The notes below the pieces were generated by a model. It saw only the letters and a program-made list of their open reading frames with translations, was not told where the DNA came from and made no database searches. From assembly GCA_910585995.1 (NCBI GenBank), contig CAJUGG010000065.1, forward strand, positions 1 through 7,849: a stretch of 7,849 nt of DNA, written 5' to 3'. Source of the DNA: an uncultured Lachnospiraceae bacterium (GTDB lineage Bacteria; Bacillota; Clostridia; Lachnospirales; Lachnospiraceae). Positions within the stretch are counted from its first letter, which is position 1, and the number at the start of each line of letters is the position of its first letter. Both the position numbers and the translations under genes were made by a program. This document shows, piece by piece, positions 1-6,659 of this stretch.

Positions 1-15
1 AAGAAATACAGCTGC

Positions 16-23
16 AAAGGAGG
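16..23 (+). promoter_or_regulatory. Ribosome binding site of iadA
   Basis: AAAGGAGG lies 7 bases before the ATG at 31, a near-perfect Shine-Dalgarno sequence that supports this start. The 15 bases before it are too few to show a promoter, so the promoter or an upstream operon gene lies outside the window. Confidence 0.85.
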
Positions 24-30
24 AACACAC

Positions 31-1203
31 ATGTTAAAACTGATACAACAGGCCACGGTCTACGCTCCGGAGTATCTGGGAGTGAGAGATGTTCTGATAG
101 GAGATACCCATATCCTGAAGATTGCTACTCAAATTCCAGTTGCAGCGGACTATGAAGTGGAGGTGTTGAACGCAAGGGGAAAACTTTTGTTTCCGGGCCT
201 GATTGATGGTCATGTACACATCTTAGGAGGCGGAGGAGAGGGAGGTTATCACACCCGGACCCCGGAGATTGTGCTGACGGATATTACGCTTGGCGGTGTG
301 ACTACGGTGGTTGGCTGTCTGGGCACAGATGGTACCACAAGAAGTATGGCTTCTCTTTTGGCAAAAGCCAGAGGGTTAGAAGAAGAAGGCATCTCTGCCT
401 ATATCTATACGGGTTCCTATCAGGTGCCGATCCGTACTCTGACGGGCAGTATTATGGATGATCTGATCCTGATCGACAAAGTGGTGGGATGCGGGGAGAT
501 TGCCATCTCAGATCATCGCTCTTCTCAGCCAACCCGTGAAGAATTTGCCCGGATCGTGGGAGATACGCGGGTCGGCGGGATACTTTCCGGGAAAGCCGGA
601 CTGGTCAACATCCATATGGGGGATGGAAAGCGGATGCTGTCCTATCTGAGGTATGTGGTGGAAGAGACTGAGATCCCGCCTTCCAACATGCTGCCGACGC
701 ATATCAACCGAAGCACACGTCTCTTGCAGGATGGCGCCGACTATGCCAAATCCCTTGGCGGCTATGTGGATCTGACCACCAGTTCGGACCCGGATTATCT
801 GGAAGAGGATGAAGTAAAAGCCAGTACAGGTCTTAAGTGGATGTTAGAACAAGGCGTTCCTGCACAGCAGATCACGTTTTCTTCAGATGGTCAGGGGAGC
901 ATGCCTGTCTTTGGCAGAGAGGGAGATTTCCTTGGGCTGGGCGTGGGAAAAGTTACTTCCTTGTACCGGGAAGTAAAAGATGCGATTCTTCAGGACAAGG
1001 TGGATATTACGCAGGCTCTGCAAACCGTTACCACCAATCCTGCCAATCTGTTGAAGCTTGAGAAAAAGGGGCGTATTGCCGTGGGCTGTGATGCGGATCT
1101 AGTGCTGGCAGACCAGGATACTTTTGCGATTGATACGCTATTGGCCAGAGGAGAGTGGATGGTGCGAGATGGTGCAGCTGTCAAAAAAGGCACATTCGAG
1201 TAA
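31..1203 (+). CDS. iadA: Isoaspartyl dipeptidase (beta-aspartyl peptidase)
   Basis: This is a metal-dependent amidohydrolase expected to hydrolyse beta-aspartyl (isoaspartyl) dipeptides, which arise from damaged proteins, in the cytoplasm. The 390-residue length fits the family. The HxH metal pair is His61/His63 in GLIDGHVH, followed by a glycine-rich loop with Glu70. Other recognisable active-site residues are Tyr130, Arg163 in SDHRS, His195 in NIHMGDG, His224 and Arg227 in LPTHINR, and Asp286/Ser290 in SSDGQGS. By alignment from memory with the E. coli enzyme, the position of its carboxylated bridging lysine (Lys162) is Glu156 here, so the two metals are probably bridged by glutamate. The C-terminus carries the amidohydrolase beta-sandwich signature (GRIAVGCDADLVL). 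A YfcC-family carrier follows 36 bp downstream, suggesting uptake coupled to hydrolysis. The family call is strong; exact substrate is inferred. Confidence 0.93.
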   Translation: MLKLIQQATVYAPEYLGVRDVLIGDTHILKIATQIPVAADYEVEVLNARGKLLFPGLIDGHVHILGGGGEGGYHTRTPEIVLTDITLGGVTTVVGCLGTDGTTRSMASLLAKARGLEEEGISAYIYTGSYQVPIRTLTGSIMDDLILIDKVVGCGEIAISDHRSSQPTREEFARIVGDTRVGGILSGKAGLVNIHMGDGKRMLSYLRYVVEETEIPPSNMLPTHINRSTRLLQDGADYAKSLGGYVDLTTSSDPDYLEEDEVKASTGLKWMLEQGVPAQQITFSSDGQGSMPVFGREGDFLGLGVGKVTSLYREVKDAILQDKVDITQALQTVTTNPANLLKLEKKGRIAVGCDADLVLADQDTFAIDTLLARGEWMVRDGAAVKKGTFE

Positions 1204-1239
1204 CACGAACAGGAAGAAAGAGGGAATGGAGAACAGACT

Positions 1240-2748
1240 ATGAATGAGAAAAAAAGAACATTTCAGATGCCGCACACTTATGTGATTATCTTTTTTGTGA
1301 TTTTGTTTGCCGCAGTTTTAACCATGTTTGTACCGCTGGGGCAATATGAGACCAAAGAGATCACGTATATGCAAAATGGAGAGGAAAAGTCCCGGACAGT
1401 ATTAGATCCGGAGAGTTTCCAGTATGTGACAGATGAAAACGGCAATAAGATCACCAAAGTCGCGCCACTGTTTGGTACAGAAGATTTTGGCGGCCAGGGA
1501 ATCTTAAACTATGTCTTTGAGGGCCTGACCGTCGGTGACAAATGGGGATCTGCTGTGGGTATCGTGGGCTTTATCCTGGTGATTGGAGGCGCTTTTGGCA
1601 TCGTCTTAAAGACAGGAGTTGTGGATCAGGGGATTCTGGCCATGATTGAGAGAACCAAAGGAGCAGAACGATTTTTGATCCCTGTCCTGTTTGTCCTGTT
1701 TTCTCTGGGTGGTGCGGTCTTTGGCATGGGAGAAGAGGCGATACCTTTTGCCATGATCCTAGTTCCTATGTTTATTGCCATGGGCTATGACGCAGTCATA
1801 GGTGTCTGTGTGACGTATTGTGCGACTCAGATTGGATTTGGCGCATCCTGGATGAATCCTTTTAGTCTGGCGATTGCACAGGGGATTGCAGAGGTGCCAG
1901 TCCTCTCAGGCTCCGGTTTCCGTATTGTCCTGTGGTTTTTATTTACTGGCATCGGGGCTGCTTTTACGATGACCTATGCTGCTAAGATCAAAAAAGATCC
2001 GAAGGCGTCTGTGGCTTATGACAGTGATGCTGCCTACCGCAGTGAATTTCAGGAGGACAGTGCCAAGGCAGATTTCCGCCTGGGCCATAAACTGATCCTT
2101 TTGGTGATTCTTTTGACGATGATCTGGACGGTCTGGGGCGTAGTAGTCAAGGGCTATTATATTCCTGAGATTGCTTCTCAGTTCTTTGTGATGGGTTTGC
2201 TATCCGGTATCATCGCTGTGATCTTCCATCTGAATGATATGCGGGTAAATGACATCGCTTCTTCTTTCCAGAGCGGAGCAGCAGATCTGGTGGGTGCGGC
2301 CCTGGTAGTTGGTATGGCTCAGGGAATTATCATTATTCTGGGCGGAACAGATGCTGCCTCTCCTACGGTATTGAATACGATCTTGCACACCATCAGCAGC
2401 GGGATGCAGAATTTCCCGTCCGTGGTCTCTGCATGGCTGATGTATGTGTTCCAGACAGTATTTAATTTCTTTGTGGTATCCGGTTCTGGGCAGGCAGCTT
2501 TGACCATGCCGATTATGGCGCCTCTTTCTGATCTGGTGGGGGTATCCCGTCAGACCGCAGTACTGGCTTTCCAGTTGGGAGATGCTTTTTCCAACTTGAT
2601 TGTTCCGACTTCCGGCTGTCTGTTGGGGACGCTTGGCGTAGCGAAGCTGGAATGGGGAAAATGGGCAAAATTCCAGGTGAAGATGCAGGGTGTTCTGTTT
2701 GTAAGTGCTTCGATTGTTATGATTATTGCGGTATTGATACATTTTTAA
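1240..2748 (+). CDS. YfcC family (DcuC/ArcD superfamily) membrane carrier
   Basis: A 502-residue polytopic inner-membrane protein of the YfcC family, related to C4-dicarboxylate carriers of the DcuC type. The N-terminus has the family hallmark: MPHTYVI, a membrane helix (about residues 12-31), then VPLGQYE and a polar segment (38-85). Further hydrophobic segments lie near 104-126, 144-162, 167-195, 226-246, 282-303, 311-330, 348-368, 395-415 and 482-500. Conserved blocks include GMGEEAIPF (162-170) and the C-terminal stretch VVSGSGQAALTMPIMAPLSD with the following PTSG (412-459). A TGGAG ribosome binding site at 1227-1231 precedes the ATG. Members are annotated as amino-acid, peptide or dicarboxylate transporters, mostly without tested substrates. 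The iadA neighbour suggests isoaspartyl peptides or aspartate, which is an inference. Confidence 0.88.
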   Translation: MNEKKRTFQMPHTYVIIFFVILFAAVLTMFVPLGQYETKEITYMQNGEEKSRTVLDPESFQYVTDENGNKITKVAPLFGTEDFGGQGILNYVFEGLTVGDKWGSAVGIVGFILVIGGAFGIVLKTGVVDQGILAMIERTKGAERFLIPVLFVLFSLGGAVFGMGEEAIPFAMILVPMFIAMGYDAVIGVCVTYCATQIGFGASWMNPFSLAIAQGIAEVPVLSGSGFRIVLWFLFTGIGAAFTMTYAAKIKKDPKASVAYDSDAAYRSEFQEDSAKADFRLGHKLILLVILLTMIWTVWGVVVKGYYIPEIASQFFVMGLLSGIIAVIFHLNDMRVNDIASSFQSGAADLVGAALVVGMAQGIIIILGGTDAASPTVLNTILHTISSGMQNFPSVVSAWLMYVFQTVFNFFVVSGSGQAALTMPIMAPLSDLVGVSRQTAVLAFQLGDAFSNLIVPTSGCLLGTLGVAKLEWGKWAKFQVKMQGVLFVSASIVMIIAVLIHF

Positions 2749-2778
2749 CAATAGGGAATCAGGAGGTAGGACTCTTTT

Positions 2779-3654
2779 ATGGAAAAGATTGTATGGGATG
2801 AAAAATTTAAGATCGGCGTGGAAGTGGTAGATAAAGCGCATGAGAAACTTTTTCGGATTGTGAACCGGCTGTTTGATATCCCGGAAGATGAAATGAATTA
2901 TCAGCATACATACAAAGAGGGAATTAAGTATCTGGAAGCGTATTCCATGAAACATTTTTCAGAAGAAGAGACGTATATGCGTTCGTCCAGGTACAGTGGA
3001 TATGCGCGGCACAAAAAGATTCACGATAATTTTAGAGATGAGATACTGGTCTCTCTGAAGAAAGATCTGGAATTATCAAACTATTCGGTATCGGCGGTTC
3101 AGCGTTTTGCAGGTATTATGAGCAACTGGTTGGTGGAGCATATTATGAGAGAGGATCAGGCGATTGTAGGGAAAATATTTTCTCCGCAGGGCCGCGATCT
3201 CTCCTCGCAGATCCCCGCAATATCCAGAACGGTCAACCGAGCTACGACAGAGGTCTTCCAGGTGGAAGTGCGGCTGGTCAATCCGCTTTACCGGGGCCAA
3301 AACATAGGAAACGGATATTATTGTTACCAGTGTTTTGATGTGGAGGGAGGGGTCAAATTACAGATTCTCCTGGGTGTGGAAGAGTCTTTGATCCTCCGGG
3401 GGATCAAAAGGCTGCGAAAAGCTCAGATTAACAGTGAGACACTCCTTCAGGTATTTGAACAATTATTCACTCAGCTGAGCAGGCTCTTCCGGGCAGAGCC
3501 GGAAGAGAAACTGACCAAGGAGAATCTGCTGACCTTGGAGGGATATCGCGCAGAGTTTATGAAAGGGTATCCCTGTAGTCTTCTGTATAGCAACAAGGTA
3601 GGACATATTGCTTTCTGCCACCGCAACTGGAGGGTGAGAACTGCAAAAAGTTAG
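2779..3654 (+). CDS. Bacteriohemerythrin with uncharacterised C-terminal domain
   Basis: Residues 1-135 form a bacteriohemerythrin domain, an O2-binding non-haem di-iron four-helix bundle. It opens with the hallmark W-x6-GV-x2-VD-x2-H. All seven expected iron ligands can be assigned: His21, His59, Glu63, His78, His82, His121 and Asp126. Single-domain bacteriohemerythrins are about 130-140 residues, whereas this protein has 291. Residues 145-291 form a separate domain containing all the cysteines: Cys182/Cys185 in YCYQC, Cys266 and Cys280. Its pattern (GGVKLQILLGVEESLILRG, then a helix and a conserved-looking GYP) faintly resembles CheX-like phosphatase domains, but I cannot establish this. 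No signal peptide or membrane segment is seen. AGGAGG at 2761-2766 sits a rather long 12 bases before the ATG. The gene is probably the third of an operon; an O2-sensing or protective role is inferred. Confidence 0.88.
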   Translation: MEKIVWDEKFKIGVEVVDKAHEKLFRIVNRLFDIPEDEMNYQHTYKEGIKYLEAYSMKHFSEEETYMRSSRYSGYARHKKIHDNFRDEILVSLKKDLELSNYSVSAVQRFAGIMSNWLVEHIMREDQAIVGKIFSPQGRDLSSQIPAISRTVNRATTEVFQVEVRLVNPLYRGQNIGNGYYCYQCFDVEGGVKLQILLGVEESLILRGIKRLRKAQINSETLLQVFEQLFTQLSRLFRAEPEEKLTKENLLTLEGYRAEFMKGYPCSLLYSNKVGHIAFCHRNWRVRTAKS

Positions 3655-3658
3655 TCCC

Positions 3659-5194
3659 TTACATGTATAGTTGAAAGCTGAACAGCCAGGCGATCAGAAC
3701 GCGCAGTGCACTGGTTAAAAAACGGGAAGAGAGGACAGAAGGGACTCCGACCTTGATCGTGTCTTCTTTTGCCTGGGCCAACCCAAGACCTACAGGGATA
3801 AAATCGCAGGCAGCCTGGGTATTGACCGCAAAGAGAGCCGGAAGGGCTAATGCGACCGGGATGATACCATCTCCGATCTGGGTGCCGATGATGGTGCCTG
3901 TGACCTGGGCGATGATGGCTCCAGGGGCAAGGACCGGGGAGAGCAGAGGAAATGAGATCAGTACTCCCAAGAAGAGTAGCCCCAGGATATTGGAAGATAA
4001 GGGGGTCAGGCAATTTGCGATCCAGGCGTTTAGCCCCAGACATTCGACAAAAGCCGTCAAAAGAGAGACAAATCCCATCAGAGGCAGCAGCGTGTCAAGG
4101 ATGGTGTGGATACTGTCCTTGGAAGCTTTATAGAACAGGCTGCTGCCTTTGCCAAGACCAAAGAGAAGGCGATTGAAGGGGCGCAGAAGACAGACAGAAA
4201 GGTCTGTTTTCTGCGCTTTTGGCGTGGCAGTCTCGCCTTCTGTGGATGAGATCGTGTCGATGGTCACATCCGATACATAGAGGTCTTCTGTGATATAGCG
4301 GGCAAGAGGTCCGCTTTTTCCCGTGGGCAAAATATTGATGGTGGGGATCTTTTTCTTTGGGTAGATGCCACAGCGCAGTGTACCGCCGCAGTCGATAACC
4401 GCCAAAAAGATCTCTTCGTCTGGAACCGTGGAAGTAAAACCATTGATGGAAGTACAGCCAGTCAGTTGTTCGATCTTATCCACGATATTTGGGCGGATAC
4501 CACCTCCAGTGACATAGATTAATTTATTGCGTTTTTCATCAGGCTTAACGGTGAGGGGACCGCCGAAACCGCTTCGGCCGGCTGTGATGCGGATCTCATG
4601 CCAGCGGGAGTCAGTATTTTTTTCTGCCGATGCTGCAAGCTCCGTGGTCAGATCCGTCCGATCAGAAAGCGGAAGCTTCATCTTACGGCTGTAATAGGAA
4701 GTGGTATAGTCGGTGAGGACTCCGCAGAGGAAATTTGCGATAAGCCCGGCAGCCAAATAGCGGATTGCAAGGGGATAGACAGAATATCCCAGCATCTCTA
4801 CACCGCGGGCGATACCCAGCCAGATAAAGAGTTCGGAAGAGTTGATATGGGGAAATACCCCATTGCTGGTGTGGCAGAAAAAAGAAGCACAGGCAAAATA
4901 AGAAGGCTTGTCTTTTTCAGGCATAAAGCGTCCAAGAGTCAGGGCAGAAGGATTGCCTAGGATCAAGGCGCCAAAAAAAGGAATCAACATATATTTCAGC
5001 AGCAGATGTCTTGAAGCCAGCACTGCTGCTTTTTCTATGAGATGCGAAGGGATCAGATGGATCAGGGCATTGGTCAGGATCAGGACCATAAAGATCACAG
5101 GGATCAGATCCATACACCAGGAGACGAAAAAGCTTCCCCCATAGGAAAACAATTCTGTAAAAAAGGTAATGATATGTTCTATGATTTGTGTCAT
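3659..5194 (-). CDS. Fused glucitol/sorbitol-type PTS permease (EIIC-EIIB/C2, SrlA-SrlE fusion)
   Basis: A 511-residue membrane protein joining two subunits that are usually separate. Residues 1-175 match SrlA (EIIC), including the LGNPSALTLGRFMPE, KPSYFACASFFCHTSNG and FPHINSSELFIWLGI blocks. After a short charged linker (175-198), residues 199-511 match SrlE: the EIIB domain has SGFGGPLTV, VDKIEQLTGCT and VIDCGGTLRCGIYP (Cys269 and Cys275, one of them the phospho-acceptor). The C2 membrane part has PGAIIAQVTGTIIG and QAACDFIPVGLGLA. It should import and phosphorylate a polyol such as glucitol, receiving phosphate from an EIIA that is not encoded beside it. TAGGAGA at 5204-5210 (minus) precedes the ATG by 9 bases. 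It diverges from a split paralogous system and stands as a single-gene unit. Fold is clear; substrate is inferred. Confidence 0.93.
   Translation of the reverse strand: MTQIIEHIITFFTELFSYGGSFFVSWCMDLIPVIFMVLILTNALIHLIPSHLIEKAAVLASRHLLLKYMLIPFFGALILGNPSALTLGRFMPEKDKPSYFACASFFCHTSNGVFPHINSSELFIWLGIARGVEMLGYSVYPLAIRYLAAGLIANFLCGVLTDYTTSYYSRKMKLPLSDRTDLTTELAASAEKNTDSRWHEIRITAGRSGFGGPLTVKPDEKRNKLIYVTGGGIRPNIVDKIEQLTGCTSINGFTSTVPDEEIFLAVIDCGGTLRCGIYPKKKIPTINILPTGKSGPLARYITEDLYVSDVTIDTISSTEGETATPKAQKTDLSVCLLRPFNRLLFGLGKGSSLFYKASKDSIHTILDTLLPLMGFVSLLTAFVECLGLNAWIANCLTPLSSNILGLLFLGVLISFPLLSPVLAPGAIIAQVTGTIIGTQIGDGIIPVALALPALFAVNTQAACDFIPVGLGLAQAKEDTIKVGVPSVLSSRFLTSALRVLIAWLFSFQLYM
4181..4220 (+). terminator. 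Possible intragenic terminator for the converging plus-strand transcript
   Basis: Bases 4181-4195 pair with 4202-4216 as a 15-bp stem with one G-T pair and a 6-base loop (AGAAAG). In plus-strand sense it has a GCGC base followed by TTTTGG. It therefore reads as a factor-independent terminator only for plus-strand transcripts arriving from the hemerythrin gene, about 530 bases downstream of its stop. The T run is short. On the minus strand it encodes residues 327-338 of the fused permease, in the linker between EIIB and the C2 membrane part, and is followed by CCCC rather than T. It could instead be an mRNA pause hairpin. Confidence 0.4.
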
Positions 5195-5234
5195 CTGGGC
5201 AATTCTCCTAATCTGATAACTTTTTCACAATTTT

Positions 5235-5263
5235 AATATAACATATTTACAGTCGATTTCCAA
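5235..5263 (-). promoter_or_regulatory. Candidate promoter of the fused PTS gene
   Basis: Read on the minus strand, TTGGAA (5263-5258) and TATATT (5240-5235) are separated by 17 bases, a reasonable sigma-A-type pair. The predicted start of transcription near 5228 leaves a leader of about 35 bases before the ATG at 5194. One arm of the inverted repeat lies directly after the -35 hexamer. Confidence 0.5.
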
Positions 5264-5294
5264 TGGGTGGAAAAAGAATGTATTAATATCGACT
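5251..5294. promoter_or_regulatory. Inverted repeat spanning both divergent promoters (candidate operator)
   Basis: AGTCGAT at 5251-5257 and ATCGACT at 5288-5294 are perfect 7-bp inverted copies with 30 bases between them. Each arm falls at the downstream edge of the -35 hexamer of one divergent promoter, so a bound regulator could control both PTS units. The regulator is not encoded in the window. Seven-base arms could arise by chance; the placement is what makes this notable. Confidence 0.4.
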
Positions 5295-5311
5295 AAAAAA
5301 TGCGGTATGAT
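5283..5311 (+). promoter_or_regulatory. Candidate promoter of the gutM-srlA-srlE operon
   Basis: TTAATA (5283-5288) and TATGAT (5306-5311) are 17 bases apart. The -10 matches consensus at 5 of 6 positions and the -35 at 4 of 6, so the promoter may need activation. The predicted start near 5318 gives a leader of about 77 bases to the gutM ATG. Confidence 0.5.
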
Positions 5312-5394
5312 GCAGTCAGACAAAGCAAAGTACACATGGCCAAGTGACTTAAGAAAAAGTCTGATACGATGACAGGTTCAAAAAGGAGGGACGA

Positions 5395-5856
5395 ATGATG
5401 AATCTCATTCCGCTAATCGTTTTATTCTGTATCGCATTTGCCCTGCAATATCTTTTGACCTTTTGGCAGATGAAAGGGTTTATGCGTTCTTACAGAAGAC
5501 TTAGACAAAAAGGGCGTGTGGCAATCGGAAAAGCTAAAGGTGCACTGCGGGCCGGGGCTATCGCGATGTTTGCCATAGACAACGATGGAATGATTCTGGA
5601 AGGAAGTTGCCTGCAGGGAGTCACCGTCTTTGCCAGAGTCCGGACCTTACAAGGATTTGAGGGAATGGATGTGGGGGCGATACAAAAGGCGGACTGCCAG
5701 AAGCATCATCTCTCAGGACCGCTTACGAAAGCAGTCTTAGAGGCATCTTCCAATTATCGGATTTTGATGTCTGGCAAAGAGATACCCGAAGAACCTGCTC
5801 CTCTTCAAAAGGCAGCCAATGCGTTTAAGCGTCTGGCCGTATCACATACAGAATAA
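5395..5856 (+). CDS. gutM: GutM family glucitol operon protein
   Basis: A 153-residue GutM-type protein, longer than E. coli GutM (about 119 residues). The family is named the glucitol operon activator. Here residues 3-23 form one clear membrane helix (LIPLIVLFCIAFALQYLLTF), followed by a family-typical basic segment (QMKGFMRSYRRLRQKGRVAIG) and a soluble alpha/beta-looking domain with FARVRTLQGFEG. I see no helix-turn-helix, so a membrane-anchored accessory or signalling role is at least as likely as direct DNA binding. The C-terminal stretch (about 125-153) appears to be the extra part. AAAGGAGG at 5382-5389 precedes two adjacent ATG codons at 5395 and 5398; either could be used. It is the first gene of the split PTS operon, with srlA starting 11 bases after its stop. 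Confidence 0.88.
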   Translation: MMNLIPLIVLFCIAFALQYLLTFWQMKGFMRSYRRLRQKGRVAIGKAKGALRAGAIAMFAIDNDGMILEGSCLQGVTVFARVRTLQGFEGMDVGAIQKADCQKHHLSGPLTKAVLEASSNYRILMSGKEIPEEPAPLQKAANAFKRLAVSHTE

Positions 5857-5867
5857 GGAGGGTTATC

Positions 5868-6407
5868 ATGAATGTAATTGTAAATGCAGCAGAAGGATTT
5901 ATGGGACTATTTGATGCGGGAGCACTGACTTTTGTCAACTGGGTCTCTACCATCGTGCCCAAAGTGTTGCTGTTGCTGGTGTTTATGAATGCGCTGATCG
6001 CACTGATCGGACAGGACCGGATCAACAAATTTGCAAAGGTTTGTTCCGGGAATGTCATCTTAGCTTATGGCGTGCTTCCATTTTTATCCGCTTTTATGCT
6101 GGGCAATCCAATGGCTCTTTCCATGGGAAAATTTTTACCGGAGCGGATGAAACCCAGTTATTATGCATCATCTACTTATCACTGCCATACTAACAGCGGG
6201 ATGTTTCCTCATATCAATGTAGGTGAGATCTTTATCTATCTGGGAATCGCAGACGGCATAACCACCCTAGGACTCAGCACCACGCCGTTAGCCCTGCGCT
6301 ATCTGCTGGTCGGCCTGCTGATGAACTTCTTCGCCGGATGGATTACAGATTTTACAACCACGTTTGTGATGAAACAACAGAACATCGAACTGAAAAACAC
6401 ACTATAA
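5868..6407 (+). CDS. srlA: PTS glucitol/sorbitol transporter subunit IIC
   Basis: A 179-residue integral membrane subunit, the normal length for SrlA, which forms the first part of the glucitol transport channel and acts together with SrlE. Hydrophobic segments lie near residues 20-47, 62-79, 121-138 and 140-162. The diagnostic blocks FMLGNPMALSMGKFLPE (76-92), KPSYYASSTYHCHTNSGMFPHINVGE (95-120) and TDFTT (160-164) are all repeated, with changes, in the first 175 residues of the divergent fused permease. AAGGAGG (5855-5861) overlaps the gutM stop codon, indicating translational coupling. After its stop comes an unusually long 252-base gap filled by the 103-bp repeat array before srlE. Confidence 0.95.
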   Translation: MNVIVNAAEGFMGLFDAGALTFVNWVSTIVPKVLLLLVFMNALIALIGQDRINKFAKVCSGNVILAYGVLPFLSAFMLGNPMALSMGKFLPERMKPSYYASSTYHCHTNSGMFPHINVGEIFIYLGIADGITTLGLSTTPLALRYLLVGLLMNFFAGWITDFTTTFVMKQQNIELKNTL

Positions 6408-6408
6408 C

Positions 6409-6643
6409 AAAACAGCATGGGATATGCGGAACTCTAAAACAGCATATGCTCATGCAACCCCCGGAAGGACTTCTGGGAGCAAAAGCGAGCAGAAGTGCTT
6501 CCAGATCCAGGGGGTTGAGAGGGGATATGCGGAACTCTAAAACAGCATATGCTCATGCAACCCCCGGAAGGACTTCTGGGAGCAAAAGCGAGCAGAAGTG
6601 CTTCCAGATCCAGGGGGTTGAGAGGGGATATGCGGAACTCTAA
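6409..6643. repeat. Tandem array A of a 103-bp hairpin-forming repeat, between srlA and srlE
   Basis: Two identical 103-bp units lie at 6436-6538 and 6539-6641. They are preceded by a collapsed 27-base unit (6409-6435) that keeps only the outer ends and lacks the central 76 bases. Each unit opens AAAACAGCAT and closes with ATGCGGAACTCT. Three nested stems form. P1 pairs unit bases 7-14 with 88-95 (one mismatch). P2 pairs 20-27 with 75-82 (CAACCCCC/GGGGGTTG). P3 pairs 28-40 with 55-67 (13 pairs, one mismatch). The tip has a 3x3 GGA/GAG internal loop, a two-pair GC stem and an AAAA cap. The array fills the gap from the srlA stop up to the srlE ribosome binding site. It is similar in scale to ERIC or REP-type intergenic elements; I do not recognise it as a named family. 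Confidence 0.95.
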
Positions 6644-6644
6644 T

Positions 6645-6650
6645 AGGAGG
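6645..6650 (+). promoter_or_regulatory. Ribosome binding site of srlE
   Basis: AGGAGG sits 9 bases before the ATG at 6660, directly after the last repeat-derived bases (6643). It fixes the srlE start and shows the repeat array stops just short of the translation signal. Confidence 0.85.
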
Positions 6651-6659
6651 TAAACTTAT

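Noticed and set aside
2200..2955. 251-codon minus-strand open frame
   Set aside because: It is a shadow of the YfcC carrier and the start of the hemerythrin gene, both of which are clear family members; its own translation is low in family-like features.
3753..4133. Plus-strand open frames opposite the fused permease (also 4598-4960)
   Set aside because: They lie antisense to a well-conserved PTS gene, lack good ribosome sites and recognisable domains.
5195..5394. Catabolite-responsive (cre) site in the divergent promoter region
   Set aside because: A cre would be expected for a PTS operon, but I found no convincing TGNAANCGNTNNCA-like match by eye.
6338..6643. 101-codon plus-strand open frame across the repeat array
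   Set aside because: It starts inside srlA in another frame and runs through 103-bp repeats, whose length is not a multiple of 3, so each unit is read in a different frame. The array folds as hairpins and has no coding signature.
6409..6643. Retron or group II intron RNA
   Set aside because: There is no reverse transcriptase gene in the window, and the tandem, identical units do not fit either class.
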